In this document: piece by piece, positions 1 to 8,272 of the stretch
How positions within the stretch are numbered: position 1 is the stretch's first letter
Layout: each line of letters begins with the position of its first letter
NCBI RefSeq assembly: GCF_023155275.1
Contig: NZ_JALMUV010000006.1
Span: forward strand, 169,386 to 233,385
Length of the DNA stretch: 64,000 nt
Source: Streptomyces rhizoryzae
Lineage (GTDB): Bacteria; Actinomycetota; Actinomycetes; Streptomycetales; Streptomycetaceae
Direction: 5' to 3'
Made by a program: the position numbers and the translations under genes
The notes under the pieces: model-generated
What the model was told of the DNA's origin: nothing
Seen by the model: the letters and a program-made list of their open reading frames with translations, nothing else
The model's database searches: none

Positions 1-689
1 CAGCCGGCGCAGAAGAGGACCACCCGGCCGCGGGTGGCGCCCGGCAGGACGACGCAGAGCGCGAAGAGCGCGTAGAACCGCATCTCCGCCCACAGCGTCC
101 AGCAGACGCCGAGGACCCGGTGCACGCCGAGCGGGGACTGGAGCATGGTCAGGTTCGTCAGCACGTCGCTGGGGGAGAGGGCCTTGAAGGCGACCCAGGG
201 GAGTGCGAAGACGGCGGTGACCAGGAGGACCGCGACCCAGTAGGCGGGGTAGAGGCGGGCGACGCGGCTCGCGGCGAAGGAGCGCAGGCGCCGCAGCCCC
301 GGCGCGGAACGGCCCGGCGAAGGGCCGTGGGCGGTGGGCGGGGCCCAGCCGCTCAGGCAGATGACGAAGCCGCTGATCACGAAGAAGATCTGGACGCCCA
401 GGCAGCCGTACGCGAACGCCCCGGACAGGGCCGGGAATTCGCGGGCCGGGGAGGCGCCCCAGGCGCGGGAGATGTCGCCGTTCCGGCCGCCGTAGTGGTA
501 CGCGGCGACCATCAGGGCGGCGACCAGCCGCAGCCCGTCCAGGGCCCGCAGCCGGGCGGTGCCGCCGCTCCGGCCGCGGCCCGGTATCGCGGGGTCCGGG
601 ACGGCGGCCGGGCCCGCCCCGGCAGCGTCGTCCGCGGTGCGGACCGGCGCCGCCAGGGGAGCGCCGGCCGCCGGCGGGGCGGTGGCCAT
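1..689 (-). CDS. Acyltransferase-3 family membrane protein, C-terminus off window
   Basis: The ATG is at 689 and the frame stays open to base 1, so about 229 N-terminal residues are visible. After a 45-residue Pro/Ala-rich head come hydrophobic helices and hallmarks of the OafA/YrhL family: ALDGLR, a YHYGG segment carrying the expected His, FFVISGF, RVARLYPAYW and WTLWAEMRFY. These integral membrane enzymes move acyl groups (usually acetyl) onto extracytoplasmic glycans. The ATG shares one base with the TGA of the upstream polysialyltransferase-like gene, so the two are translationally linked. I infer that it decorates the glycan made by this locus; donor and acceptor cannot be read from the sequence. 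Confidence 0.85.
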   Translation of the reverse strand, partial: MATAPPAAGAPLAAPVRTADDAAGAGPAAVPDPAIPGRGRSGGTARLRALDGLRLVAALMVAAYHYGGRNGDISRAWGASPAREFPALSGAFAYGCLGVQIFFVISGFVICLSGWAPPTAHGPSPGRSAPGLRRLRSFAASRVARLYPAYWVAVLLVTAVFALPWVAFKALSPSDVLTNLTMLQSPLGVHRVLGVCWTLWAEMRFYALFALCVVLPGATRGRVVLFCAG

Positions 690-2053
690 CAGGCCGCGAC
701 CCGCTTCGTGATCCGGCGCTGCACGGCCCGGGCCCGGCGCGCCACCCGGCGCACCGCGGCGTTGCGCGGGATGAACGAGAGCTGGGAGGGGAGCGCGCCG
801 GGCAGCGCCAGCGCGGTCAGCCGGCGCCGCTTGAAGTACCGCCGGGTGTACGGGCCGAGGTGGGCGGTGAGGTACCGCTCGGCGGCCGGGCGCAGCTCCG
901 GGTAGATCTGGGGCTGCATGGCGTAGCCGACGGCCCGGACCAGCGGGCCGACGGTCGCCGGGGTGGCCAGGGTGCGGGGCCGTTCGCCGCGGTCGGCGAG
1001 GTCCGGGACCAGCGCGTCCACCAGCGTCACCGGCACCCGGTTGCTGTTCTGGTACGGCGTCAGCCGGTCCAGCAGCAGTCCGGTGCCGGTCCGGGCCACC
1101 GGCAGGCCGAAGAAGGCGGACGCGGTCAGCAGGGCGGTGGAGAAGCAGCCGACCACGAGGGCCGGCCGGACCCGCTGGTAGAGCACCTCGGCGATCAGCG
1201 GCCGGTCCAGCACCGTCAGCGCGACGCCCAGCTTCTCCGCCTCCCGCTCCAGCAGGCGCGACCAGCGGGCCGGTGCCGACGGGTGCGGTTTGAAGACGAG
1301 TGCGCGGTGGCCCCGCGCGACCGCCCCGCGCGCCATCGCCACGTGCAGCTCCTCCTCTTCCTGCGGGGTGAGGATGGCGAGCGCGGAGAGGTACTGGCCG
1401 AGCAGCAGCGCCGCGCCCTCGGGGACGTCCGCCAGGTCGTCGGCGTCCGCGCTCTCCGCGGCGAGTTCGGCCAGGACGGCGGTGAACGACGCGGTCGGCA
1501 CGATGTGCGGTTCGACGCCGAACTCGGTGAGCAGCAGCGGCGCGAGGCCCGGTACGAGGTCCAGGTGCAGCAGCCGGCCGATCCGGGTGCCGATCAGCGG
1601 GTTGAGCTTGTCGCGGGTGGGGCCGTAGCTCATCAGCCCGTCGGCGTAGATGTCGATCGGCGCGTCCGGGAACAGCTGCGCCAGCGCCAGCGCCGGGTTG
1701 ACCTGGATGGACTCCAGGACCAGCGCCACCTCGTCGTCGCCCAGCCCCCACAGCAGCCGCAGCTGGCGCTCCCACAGCGGGACGTCGTCGGGGCGCGGGG
1801 ACCAGCCGCCGGGGTGGAACGGGCGGATCGTCTCGTTCCACGACAGCACGCCGTCGAAGCGGCCGCGCAGCCGCGCGAAACCGGGCATCGCGTCCAGCGC
1901 CGGGCTGGTCTCCGGGGTCGCCGCGTTGTTGGCGATCAGCAGCAGCCGGCGGTCGGCCGGGGCGAACAGGCCGGCGTCCAGGGCGGCGGCCAGGGTCGCC
2001 GCGCCGTAGAGGGTGGACGCCAGGAAGATCTGGGTACGGGGCCGGCCGGGCAT
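689..2053 (-). CDS. Polysialyltransferase-like GT-B glycosyltransferase
   Basis: This 454-residue protein begins MPGRPRTQIFLAS. It carries the three motifs of bacterial sialyl- and polysialyltransferases in order: an acidic-Asp-Gly motif (IYADGLMSYGP, near residue 135), an HP motif (VFKPHPSAP, near 255) and a Ser/Thr motif (GCFSTALLTAS, near 300). The C-terminus is strongly basic, which suits membrane-surface binding. Family enzymes extend a nonulosonic acid chain from a CMP-sugar donor in the cytoplasm. The ATG overlaps the TGA of the GT2 gene upstream, and the TGA overlaps the acyltransferase ATG, so the three genes form a tight operon. The sugar could be Neu5Ac, Kdn or a related acid; the adjacent synthase and CMP-synthetase favour a nonulosonate. 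Confidence 0.78.
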   Translation of the reverse strand: MPGRPRTQIFLASTLYGAATLAAALDAGLFAPADRRLLLIANNAATPETSPALDAMPGFARLRGRFDGVLSWNETIRPFHPGGWSPRPDDVPLWERQLRLLWGLGDDEVALVLESIQVNPALALAQLFPDAPIDIYADGLMSYGPTRDKLNPLIGTRIGRLLHLDLVPGLAPLLLTEFGVEPHIVPTASFTAVLAELAAESADADDLADVPEGAALLLGQYLSALAILTPQEEEELHVAMARGAVARGHRALVFKPHPSAPARWSRLLEREAEKLGVALTVLDRPLIAEVLYQRVRPALVVGCFSTALLTASAFFGLPVARTGTGLLLDRLTPYQNSNRVPVTLVDALVPDLADRGERPRTLATPATVGPLVRAVGYAMQPQIYPELRPAAERYLTAHLGPYTRRYFKRRRLTALALPGALPSQLSFIPRNAAVRRVARRARAVQRRITKRVAA

Positions 2054-3030
2054 CAGGCGGCGACCTCCGCGGGGGCGGGGCGGCGGCGCACCCGCCGCAG
2101 CCGGGACGCGCGCTGGGCATCCATGGAATCGAGGGCTTCCTTCAGTACGTCCTGCGGCATGCGTTTCATGGCCGCGGCGCTCAGCGCCCGCAATTGCCGG
2201 GCGACCGGCGGTTCGAATCGTTCGATGGTGCCGAGGTGGTGGGAAATGATGGCGCAATATGTGCGCACCGCTTTCGGCAGCAGCAGTGCCGCGTCCCGGT
2301 CCCGCGCCGTTTCCTCGATCACCTGGTCGAAAGCGCGGATGAAGTGCAATTGCCGGACGTCGCCGATCTGGGTCAGTGAGGACGCCACTCCGCGCCGGTA
2401 GAAAACACCCAGCAAACCGGCCACCGCCATGGATTTCGCCTCGCGGTGCAGCCGCCAGATCCACGGCCGGTCCTCCGCGGTGCGCAATCCGTCGGTGAAG
2501 TGCAGCAGTCCGCCGTCCAGCAGCCGGCGGTGGTAGATCCCGGCCCAGGCGTACGCGTAATCGACCGAGGTGGAGCGGTCGGCGGGCAGGATCACGCTGC
2601 GCGGATCGAGCACCACCCCCCGCCGGCCGTGCGGCACCCGGTGCACGGTGCGCCGCCGGCCGGTGCACTGGACGTGGTCGGTGCGTACGAAGTCGCACCC
2701 CAACTCCTCGATGGCCGCGAGGAGTTCGGAGAGGTAGCCGGGGGCCAGCCAGTCGTCGCCGTCCAGGAAGGTGAGGTACTCGCCGCGCGCCGCGTCCAGG
2801 CCGGTGTTGCGGGCGGTGGCCAGGCCGCCGTTCTTCTCGTGCCGCAGCAGCCGGGCGCCCGGGAGTTCCGCCGCGGCGCGGCGGAGGATCTCCGGTGTCT
2901 CGTCGTGCGAACAGTCCTCGACGAGCAGGAATTCGAAATCCTCACGGGCGTTCGCCGCCAGGCTTTTCAGGGTATCGGGCGCGTATGTCTGCACGTTGTA
3001 GAACGGCACGACGACGGAGAGCTTGACCAC
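2053..3030 (-). CDS. Family 2 glycosyltransferase
   Basis: The protein has a GT-A fold: KLSVVVPFYNV at the N-terminus, EDCSHDET, then FLDGDDWLAP with the DxD-type metal and nucleotide site, followed by an acceptor region (EDRPWIWRLHREA) typical of GT2 enzymes. I chose GTG 3030 (325 aa) because the family normally starts just before KLSVVVPFYN and a TAACGT box lies exactly 7 bases upstream, the leaderless arrangement seen across this window. ATG 3060 would add ten unlike residues. It is the first gene of the leftward glycan operon and is divergent from the gene at 3263. A linkage-unit or side-chain transferase role is plausible, but the specificity is unknown. Confidence 0.85.
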   Translation of the reverse strand: MVKLSVVVPFYNVQTYAPDTLKSLAANAREDFEFLLVEDCSHDETPEILRRAAAELPGARLLRHEKNGGLATARNTGLDAARGEYLTFLDGDDWLAPGYLSELLAAIEELGCDFVRTDHVQCTGRRRTVHRVPHGRRGVVLDPRSVILPADRSTSVDYAYAWAGIYHRRLLDGGLLHFTDGLRTAEDRPWIWRLHREAKSMAVAGLLGVFYRRGVASSLTQIGDVRQLHFIRAFDQVIEETARDRDAALLLPKAVRTYCAIISHHLGTIERFEPPVARQLRALSAAAMKRMPQDVLKEALDSMDAQRASRLRRVRRRPAPAEVAA

Positions 3031-3262
3031 CCGCCAGACGTTAAGGGCGGTGCCCGGCATTCGTCTTGACGCGCCGCGTACCCGGTGGTGAACGACGCAT
3101 GGCGGGATGGTTAACCGGTGCGGCGGCCGGACGGTGTCCGGGGTGTATGCGGCGATATCCGTTGAGGTATCCGGACGGGTTCGGGAAGCGTCGGTCGGCT
3201 GTTAACCCTTTGTTGCTTCCCAGTTGGCCCGCCCACCGTCGCGCCTTCCTAGCGTCTTCGGC
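3031..3262. promoter_or_regulatory. Divergent leaderless promoters of the glycan locus
   Basis: This 232-base gap separates the leftward GT2 gene from the rightward transferase gene and holds no gene. The minus-strand -10 box TAACGT occupies 3038-3043 and the plus-strand box TAGCGT occupies 3250-3255; each sits 7 bases from a GTG. Neither has a good -35: TTGGCC at 3224-3229 is 20 bases from the plus box. Two GTTAACC words, near 3109 and 3201, could be regulator half-sites, but this is only a visual impression. Confidence 0.55.
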
Positions 3263-4630
3263 GTGCCATCACCCATCCATTCCGCACCGCGGGTCGCGGT
3301 CCTCGCCGACTCGGACACCCGGTGGAAGTGGGGCGCCCTGACCGCGCGCCGGCTGCGGCCGGACGCCCGGATCGACGGCTACCTGCTCCGCGGCCGCGCC
3401 ACCCCCACCGTCCGCCAGCTCGGCGAGGTCGGCGCCCGCGCGGACTCGCTCCGGGAGATCGGCGCCGCCGGCTTCCTCGCCCTGATGGAGCGCGGCGCGC
3501 GGGACCCGGACGGCGCCGACTGCCAGGTGCTGGTGCTGTCCTGCGTCGGCGGCGCCGTCCAGGCGATGCTGCACGGCCTCGCGCACGCCTGGCGCGCCCC
3601 GGACACCCGCCGCCCCGTCGTCGTCACCGGCTACGTCGGCGTGGTCTACGAGAAGCTCGCCGACGGCCTGCTGCTGCGGCACGGCGCCGATGTGGTGCTG
3701 GCCAACTCCCGGCACGACGCGGAGCGCTTCCGGGCCGTCTACCGGGGCGCCGGCGCACCGGACGGCAGCGTGGTGGAGTGCGCGCTGCCGTTCCTCGGCG
3801 GCGCGCCCTACCGCGCGCCGGACGGCCCGGCCGGGAAGCCCTGCACCGTGGTGTTCGCCGCCCAGCCCTCCGTCCCGGACAGCCGCGAGGGCCGGACGTA
3901 CCTGCTGCGCCGGGCCGTTGAGCACGCCCGCCGCAACCCCGGCCGCGAGGTGCTGGTCAAACTCCGCAGCCGCCCCGGCGAACACACCACCCACATCGAG
4001 GAACTCCCGTACCAGAAGCTCGCCGCCAGGATCCCCGGCGGACTGCCCGCCAACTGCCGCCTGGTGTACGGGAACATGGGCGAGGTCCTGGACCGCACCG
4101 ACCTGCTCGTCACGGTCAGCTCCACCGCCGCCCTGGAGTCGCTGCACCGCGGGATCCCCACCGCCGTGCTGACCGACCTCGGCATCCGCGAGGCGCTCGG
4201 CAACCACCACTTCCTCGGCTCCGGCTGCCTGGCCTCCTGGGACCAGCTCGACGCCGGGCACCGGCCGGAGCCCGACCCCGCGTGGCTGGCCCGCCAGGGC
4301 GTCGCCCCGGCGGCGGGCGCGCCCGGGGAGTACGAGCGGGCCTTCGACGCCGCCCGGGACCGGGTCGCCGCACTGGCCGCCGCCGACCGCCTGCCGCCGC
4401 TCACCCCGTACTACACCCCCCGCACCGCCCCCGGGTACCTGCCCGGCATCCTCGCCCGCTACGGCCTGGACCCGCACGGCGCGCCGCTCGCCGGGTACGC
4501 CGCAGCGGACGACGAGGCCGCCGGGCTGCGGAAGTTCGCCCGCGACACCGTCCGGGAGGCCGCCCGCGGCGCCTACCGCCACGGCGTCCAGCGCATCGCC
4601 CCGGCCGTCCGGCGCTGGGGGCAGCTGTGA
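3263..4630 (+). CDS. Putative GT-B glycosyltransferase (DUF6716-like)
   Basis: This is a 455-residue protein with an N-terminal Rossmann-like half (VAVLADSDTRWKWGAL, then VLVLSCVGG and VVTGYVGVV) and a C-terminal half with VLVKLRSRPGEH and VTVSSTAALESLHRG. The last resembles the Ser/Thr motif of polysialyltransferase-type enzymes. GTG 3263 is chosen because a TAGCGT box ends 8 bases upstream, indicating a leaderless start, and because translation upstream of it looks non-coding. It heads the rightward run that continues with the CMP-sugar synthetase and the synthase, so I infer transfer of an activated nonulosonate or a modifying sugar. Donor and acceptor are unknown. Confidence 0.7.
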   Translation: MPSPIHSAPRVAVLADSDTRWKWGALTARRLRPDARIDGYLLRGRATPTVRQLGEVGARADSLREIGAAGFLALMERGARDPDGADCQVLVLSCVGGAVQAMLHGLAHAWRAPDTRRPVVVTGYVGVVYEKLADGLLLRHGADVVLANSRHDAERFRAVYRGAGAPDGSVVECALPFLGGAPYRAPDGPAGKPCTVVFAAQPSVPDSREGRTYLLRRAVEHARRNPGREVLVKLRSRPGEHTTHIEELPYQKLAARIPGGLPANCRLVYGNMGEVLDRTDLLVTVSSTAALESLHRGIPTAVLTDLGIREALGNHHFLGSGCLASWDQLDAGHRPEPDPAWLARQGVAPAAGAPGEYERAFDAARDRVAALAAADRLPPLTPYYTPRTAPGYLPGILARYGLDPHGAPLAGYAAADDEAAGLRKFARDTVREAARGAYRHGVQRIAPAVRRWGQL

Positions 4631-4659
4631 CCCGTCCCCGTCCGACCGAGGAGAGCACC

Positions 4660-5859
4660 GTGCCCCCCACCGTTGTGGCCGTCATCCCCGCACGCGGGGG
4701 ATCCAAGGGCGTGCCCGCCAAGAACCTCGCCGCCGTCGGCGGCGTGCCGCTGGTCGCCCGGGCGGTGCGGGTCTGCCGGGCCGCCCGCCTGGTCACCGAC
4801 GTGGTCGTCTCCACCGACGACGCCGGGATCGCGGCGGCCGCCCGGGGCGCCGGCGCGGTCGTCATACGCCGCCCCGGCGAGATCGCCGGCGACACCGCCA
4901 CCAGCGAGGCCGCCGTCCGGCACGCACTGGACGCCTACGAGGCCGGGCAGGACCGCCGGGTGGACGCGGTGCTGCTCGTCCAGTGCACCAGCCCGTTCCT
5001 GGTGAGCGAGGAGATCGACGCGGTGGCCGCGGCGGTCGTCGAGGACGGGGCGGACAGCGCGCTGACCGTCGCGCCGTTCCACGGCTTCGTCTGGCGGGAC
5101 ACCGGACCGGACGCCGGTTCCCGGGGCACCGGCGGCGGCCACGGCGTCAACCACGACAAGTCCGTCCGGCCGCGCCGCCAGGACCGCCCGCAGGACCTGC
5201 TGGAGACCGGCGCCGCCTACGCCATGGACGCGGCCGGATTCCGCGCCGCCGGCCACCGCTTCTTCGGCCGCACCGCCCTGGTCCGCACCGACCCGGCCCG
5301 GGTCCTGGAGATCGACGACCCGCACGACCTGGCCCGCGCCCGCGCGCTCGCCCCGCTCCTGGACGGCCCCCGCCCCGGCGCCCTGCCGACCCGGGACGAC
5401 ATCGACGCGGTCGTCCTCGACTTCGACGGCACCCAGACCGACGACCGGGTGCTGGTCGACGCCGACGGCCGGGAGACCGTCGCGGTGCACCGCGGCGACG
5501 GCCTGGGCATCGCCGCCCTGCGCCGCGCCGGGCTGCACCTGCTGATCCTCTCCACCGAGCAGAACCCGGTGGTCGCCGCCCGCGCCCGCAAGCTGAAGGT
5601 GCCCGTCCGGCACGGCATCGACCGCAAGGACATCGCCCTGAAGCAGTGGTGCGAGGAGACCGGCGTCACCCCCGACCGGGTGCTCTACGTCGGCAACGAC
5701 GTCAACGACCTGCCCTGCTTCGACCTGGTCGGCTGGCCGGTCGCGGTCGCCTCCGCGCACGACGTGGTGCGCGGCGCGGCCCGCGCGGTCACCGCCACCC
5801 CCGGCGGCAGCGGCGCCGTCCGCGAGATCGCCGGCTGGCTGCTGGGTCCCTCCCTCTGA
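4660..5859 (+). CDS. CMP-nonulosonate synthetase fused to HAD phosphatase
   Basis: Residues 1-235 form an acylneuraminate cytidylyltransferase with IPARGGSKGVPAKN at the N-terminus, which activates a nonulosonic acid with CTP. Residues 250-399 are a KdsC/NeuNAc-9-phosphatase-type HAD domain with nucleophile motif DFDGT (Asp254/Asp256), LSTEQN and GNDVNDL. GTG 4660 has a GAGGAGAG ribosome site 5 bases away. A phosphatase fused to the synthetase suggests a phosphorylated intermediate, as in the Kdn route mannose-6-P to Kdn-9-P to Kdn to CMP-Kdn. The next gene encodes the condensing enzyme. In animal CMAS the second domain is a catalytically dead HAD; here the Asp pair looks intact, so dephosphorylation is likely. 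Confidence 0.85.
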   Translation: MPPTVVAVIPARGGSKGVPAKNLAAVGGVPLVARAVRVCRAARLVTDVVVSTDDAGIAAAARGAGAVVIRRPGEIAGDTATSEAAVRHALDAYEAGQDRRVDAVLLVQCTSPFLVSEEIDAVAAAVVEDGADSALTVAPFHGFVWRDTGPDAGSRGTGGGHGVNHDKSVRPRRQDRPQDLLETGAAYAMDAAGFRAAGHRFFGRTALVRTDPARVLEIDDPHDLARARALAPLLDGPRPGALPTRDDIDAVVLDFDGTQTDDRVLVDADGRETVAVHRGDGLGIAALRRAGLHLLILSTEQNPVVAARARKLKVPVRHGIDRKDIALKQWCEETGVTPDRVLYVGNDVNDLPCFDLVGWPVAVASAHDVVRGAARAVTATPGGSGAVREIAGWLLGPSL

Positions 5860-5921
5860 CCCCGCCACCCCACCCCTGCCACCCCCCAAACCCTCACCCC
5901 GAACAGAACGAAGGACCTCCC

Positions 5922-6866
5922 ATGACCAGCACCACCCGCCTCCGCGCCCTCGGCGACCGCCTGGTCGGCCCCGGCCGCCCCGTCTACGTCACCGGCGAGA
6001 TCGGCATCAACCACAACGGCGACCTGGAGAACGCGTTCCGGCTCATCGACGCCGCCGCGGACGCCGGCTGCGACGCGGTGAAGTTCCAGAAGCGGACCCC
6101 GGAGATCTGCACCCCGCGCGACCAGTGGGACATCGAACGGGACACCCCCTGGGGCCGGATGACCTACATCGCGTACCGCCACCGCGTGGAGTTCGACGAG
6201 GACGGCTACCGCGCCATCGACGCCTACTGCGCCAAGCGCGGCATCGCGTGGTTCGCCTCCCCCTGGGACATCGAGTCCGTCGCCTTCCTGGAGAAGTTCG
6301 ACGTCCCCTGCTACAAGGTCGCCTCCGCCTCGCTCACCGACGACGAGCTGCTGCGCGCCCTGCGCGCCACCGGCCGCACCGTGGTCCTGTCCACCGGCAT
6401 GTCCACCCCGAAGCAGATCCGGCACGCCGTCGAGGTCCTGGGCAGCGACAACATCGTCCTGTGCCACGCCACCAGCACCTACCCGGCCAAGGCGGAGGAG
6501 CTCAACCTCCGCATGATCCACACCCTCCAGGCCGAGTACCCCAACGTCCCGATCGGCTACAGCGGCCACGAGACCGGCCTCCAGACCACCCTGGCCGCGG
6601 TCGCCCTCGGCGCCGCCTTCGTCGAGCGCCACATCACCCTCGACCGCGCCATGTGGGGCTCCGACCAGGCCGCCTCCGTCGAGCCGCAGGGCCTGACCCG
6701 CCTGGTCCGCGACATCCGCACCATCGAGGAGTCGCTCGGCGACGGCGTCAAGAAGGTCTACGCCAGCGAGCTCGGCCCGATGAAGAAGCTGCGCCGGGTC
6801 GCCGGGGTGGTCGCCGAGGCGGAGGCGGCCGGGGCCGCCGCCGACCGCGAACCGGCCGCCGTCTGA
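5922..6866 (+). CDS. NeuB-type nonulosonic acid synthase, short form
   Basis: This 314-residue NeuB TIM barrel contains GEIGINHNGD, DAVKFQKRTPE, FASPWD, KVASAS, LSTGMS and GYSGHE. The family condenses phosphoenolpyruvate with ManNAc, mannose or their 6-phosphates. The protein stops soon after the barrel (SELGPMKKLRR); the C-terminal SAF/antifreeze-like domain usual in NeuB proteins of about 345 residues is absent. ATG 5922 follows a GAAGGA site. It sits 62 bases after the CMP-synthetase/phosphatase gene. With that phosphatase beside it, a phospho-sugar acceptor giving Kdn-9-P or Neu5Ac-9-P is my preferred reading. Confidence 0.85.
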   Translation: MTSTTRLRALGDRLVGPGRPVYVTGEIGINHNGDLENAFRLIDAAADAGCDAVKFQKRTPEICTPRDQWDIERDTPWGRMTYIAYRHRVEFDEDGYRAIDAYCAKRGIAWFASPWDIESVAFLEKFDVPCYKVASASLTDDELLRALRATGRTVVLSTGMSTPKQIRHAVEVLGSDNIVLCHATSTYPAKAEELNLRMIHTLQAEYPNVPIGYSGHETGLQTTLAAVALGAAFVERHITLDRAMWGSDQAASVEPQGLTRLVRDIRTIEESLGDGVKKVYASELGPMKKLRRVAGVVAEAEAAGAAADREPAAV

Positions 6867-6888
6867 CGGGCCGGCCGGAGTCCGCGCG

Positions 6889-8145
6889 GTGACCTCCCCC
6901 GAACGGGCCCCCGCCCAGGGCGGCGGGGCCCCGCCGCAGGAGGCGGCGGGAGCTCCCGCCCGCCGCCTCCTCGGCCTCCCCCGGCAGCGCGCCCGCACCC
7001 GGTCCGGCGCTGCCGCCCTGGGCTCCGCCCCCGCGGAGTGCGACACCCTCGCCTTCGTCGAGAGCCCGGTGCAGCTGCTGAACGTCCTCGAATGGGCGCA
7101 CGCCCGGGCCGGCACCGCGCCGCCCGCCCCGCTCACCGTCGCCGTGCTCGCCCCGCACGACCCGATGACCCGCGGCCAGCTGCGCCGGATGGCCGAACTC
7201 GCCCGCGAGGAGGGCCACACCGTCCGCTGGGAGGAGGCGCGCGGCGGCGCCACCGCCCCGCTGCGCACCGTCGGCGGTCTGGCGCCGTTACTGCGCGCCG
7301 CCCGCCGGATCGTCCTCGGCGACCCCTTCTCCCGCTACGTCCAGCTGCTGCTGGGCCTGGCCCGGGCGCGCGAGGTGGTCGTGGTGGACGACGGCACCGC
7401 CACCATGGAGTTCACCGGCCAACTCGCCCGCGGCGAACGGCTGGTGCGCTGGCACCGGCACGGCACCGGCCGCGGCCCCCGCGAGCTGCTCCTCGCCCCG
7501 TTCGCCGCCACCGCCCGCCGCCGCCTGACCCCCGGTCCCCAGGGCGCCCGGCACCGCCGCACCGTCGCGCTGTTCACCTCCATGCCGGTCGAGGCGCCCG
7601 GCGGGATGGCGGTGGCCGCCAACGACTTCGCCTGGACCCGCGCCCGCTTCGGCCCGCCCCGGCTGACCCGCACCGCGGACCTCGTCGGCACCTCCCTGGT
7701 CGAGACCGGCGTGGTCGACACCGACCGCTACCTGGCCGCGGTCGCCGCGCTGGCCCGGGCGCACGGCGCCACCCGCTACTTCGCGCACCGCCGGGAGAGC
7801 GCCGGCAAACTGCACCGGCTGGCCGCCGAGACCGGTCTGGAGGTGGTCCGCCCCGACCTCCCGCTGGAGCTGATCGCCCGCCGCGGCCCGATCGGCCGGA
7901 CCGTCCTCAGCTTCCCCTCCACCGTCGTCCACACCCTGCCGCTGGCCCTGCGCGGCACCGGCGTGCAGGTCGCGGTGTGCGACATCGACCCGGCCTGGCT
8001 GACCGCGCACGCCTCCCCGCGCGCCCGGGGCTTCCTGGACGGCGTCACCGGCACCGCCCGCGCCGCCCGCCGCCTGCCGCACGCCGGAACGGAGGGCCGC
8101 ACGGGGGACGCGAAGCTCACCGCCGAGCCTGACGGGGAGCGATGA
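6889..8145 (+). CDS. Putative sialyltransferase-like protein with a TTA codon
   Basis: This 418-residue protein starts at GTG 6889 after a GGAG site. After a 45-residue Ala/Arg-rich leader it reads DTLAFVESPVQLLNVLEW, resembling the opening of GT52-type transferases. It continues with EVVVVDDGTAT (a DDG motif), RYFAHRRES in the place of the HP motif, and SFPSTVVHTLPL like the Ser/Thr motif. I infer a GT-B sialyl- or Kdn-transferase, but similarity is by eye only. Leu134 is encoded by TTA (7288-7290), rare in Streptomyces and read only by bldA tRNA, so expression is probably tied to development. It lies 22 bases after the synthase gene. Confidence 0.6.
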   Translation: MTSPERAPAQGGGAPPQEAAGAPARRLLGLPRQRARTRSGAAALGSAPAECDTLAFVESPVQLLNVLEWAHARAGTAPPAPLTVAVLAPHDPMTRGQLRRMAELAREEGHTVRWEEARGGATAPLRTVGGLAPLLRAARRIVLGDPFSRYVQLLLGLARAREVVVVDDGTATMEFTGQLARGERLVRWHRHGTGRGPRELLLAPFAATARRRLTPGPQGARHRRTVALFTSMPVEAPGGMAVAANDFAWTRARFGPPRLTRTADLVGTSLVETGVVDTDRYLAAVAALARAHGATRYFAHRRESAGKLHRLAAETGLEVVRPDLPLELIARRGPIGRTVLSFPSTVVHTLPLALRGTGVQVAVCDIDPAWLTAHASPRARGFLDGVTGTARAARRLPHAGTEGRTGDAKLTAEPDGER

Positions 8146-8241
8146 AGCCCTCGTTCATACCCCTCCGTAAATCCGTCCATGCACCCAGCTGCCTAAAATT
8201 TCTTCCCCTGACGGGCTGAACTTTTGTTGATCGAGGGCCAG

Positions 8242-8272
8242 TTACCCCCGAGGGGGACGTAATCTTCAACGG
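8242..8272 (+). promoter_or_regulatory. Leaderless promoter and inverted repeat of the amidohydrolase gene
   Basis: TAATCT at 8260-8265 lies 7 bases before GTG 8273. An inverted repeat, TTACCCCC then GAGGGGG then ACGTAA (8242-8262), abuts and partly overlaps the -10 box, which is where a repressor would block polymerase. It does not resemble the CTACGCGCGTAG site of the nucleoside genes. Confidence 0.5.
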
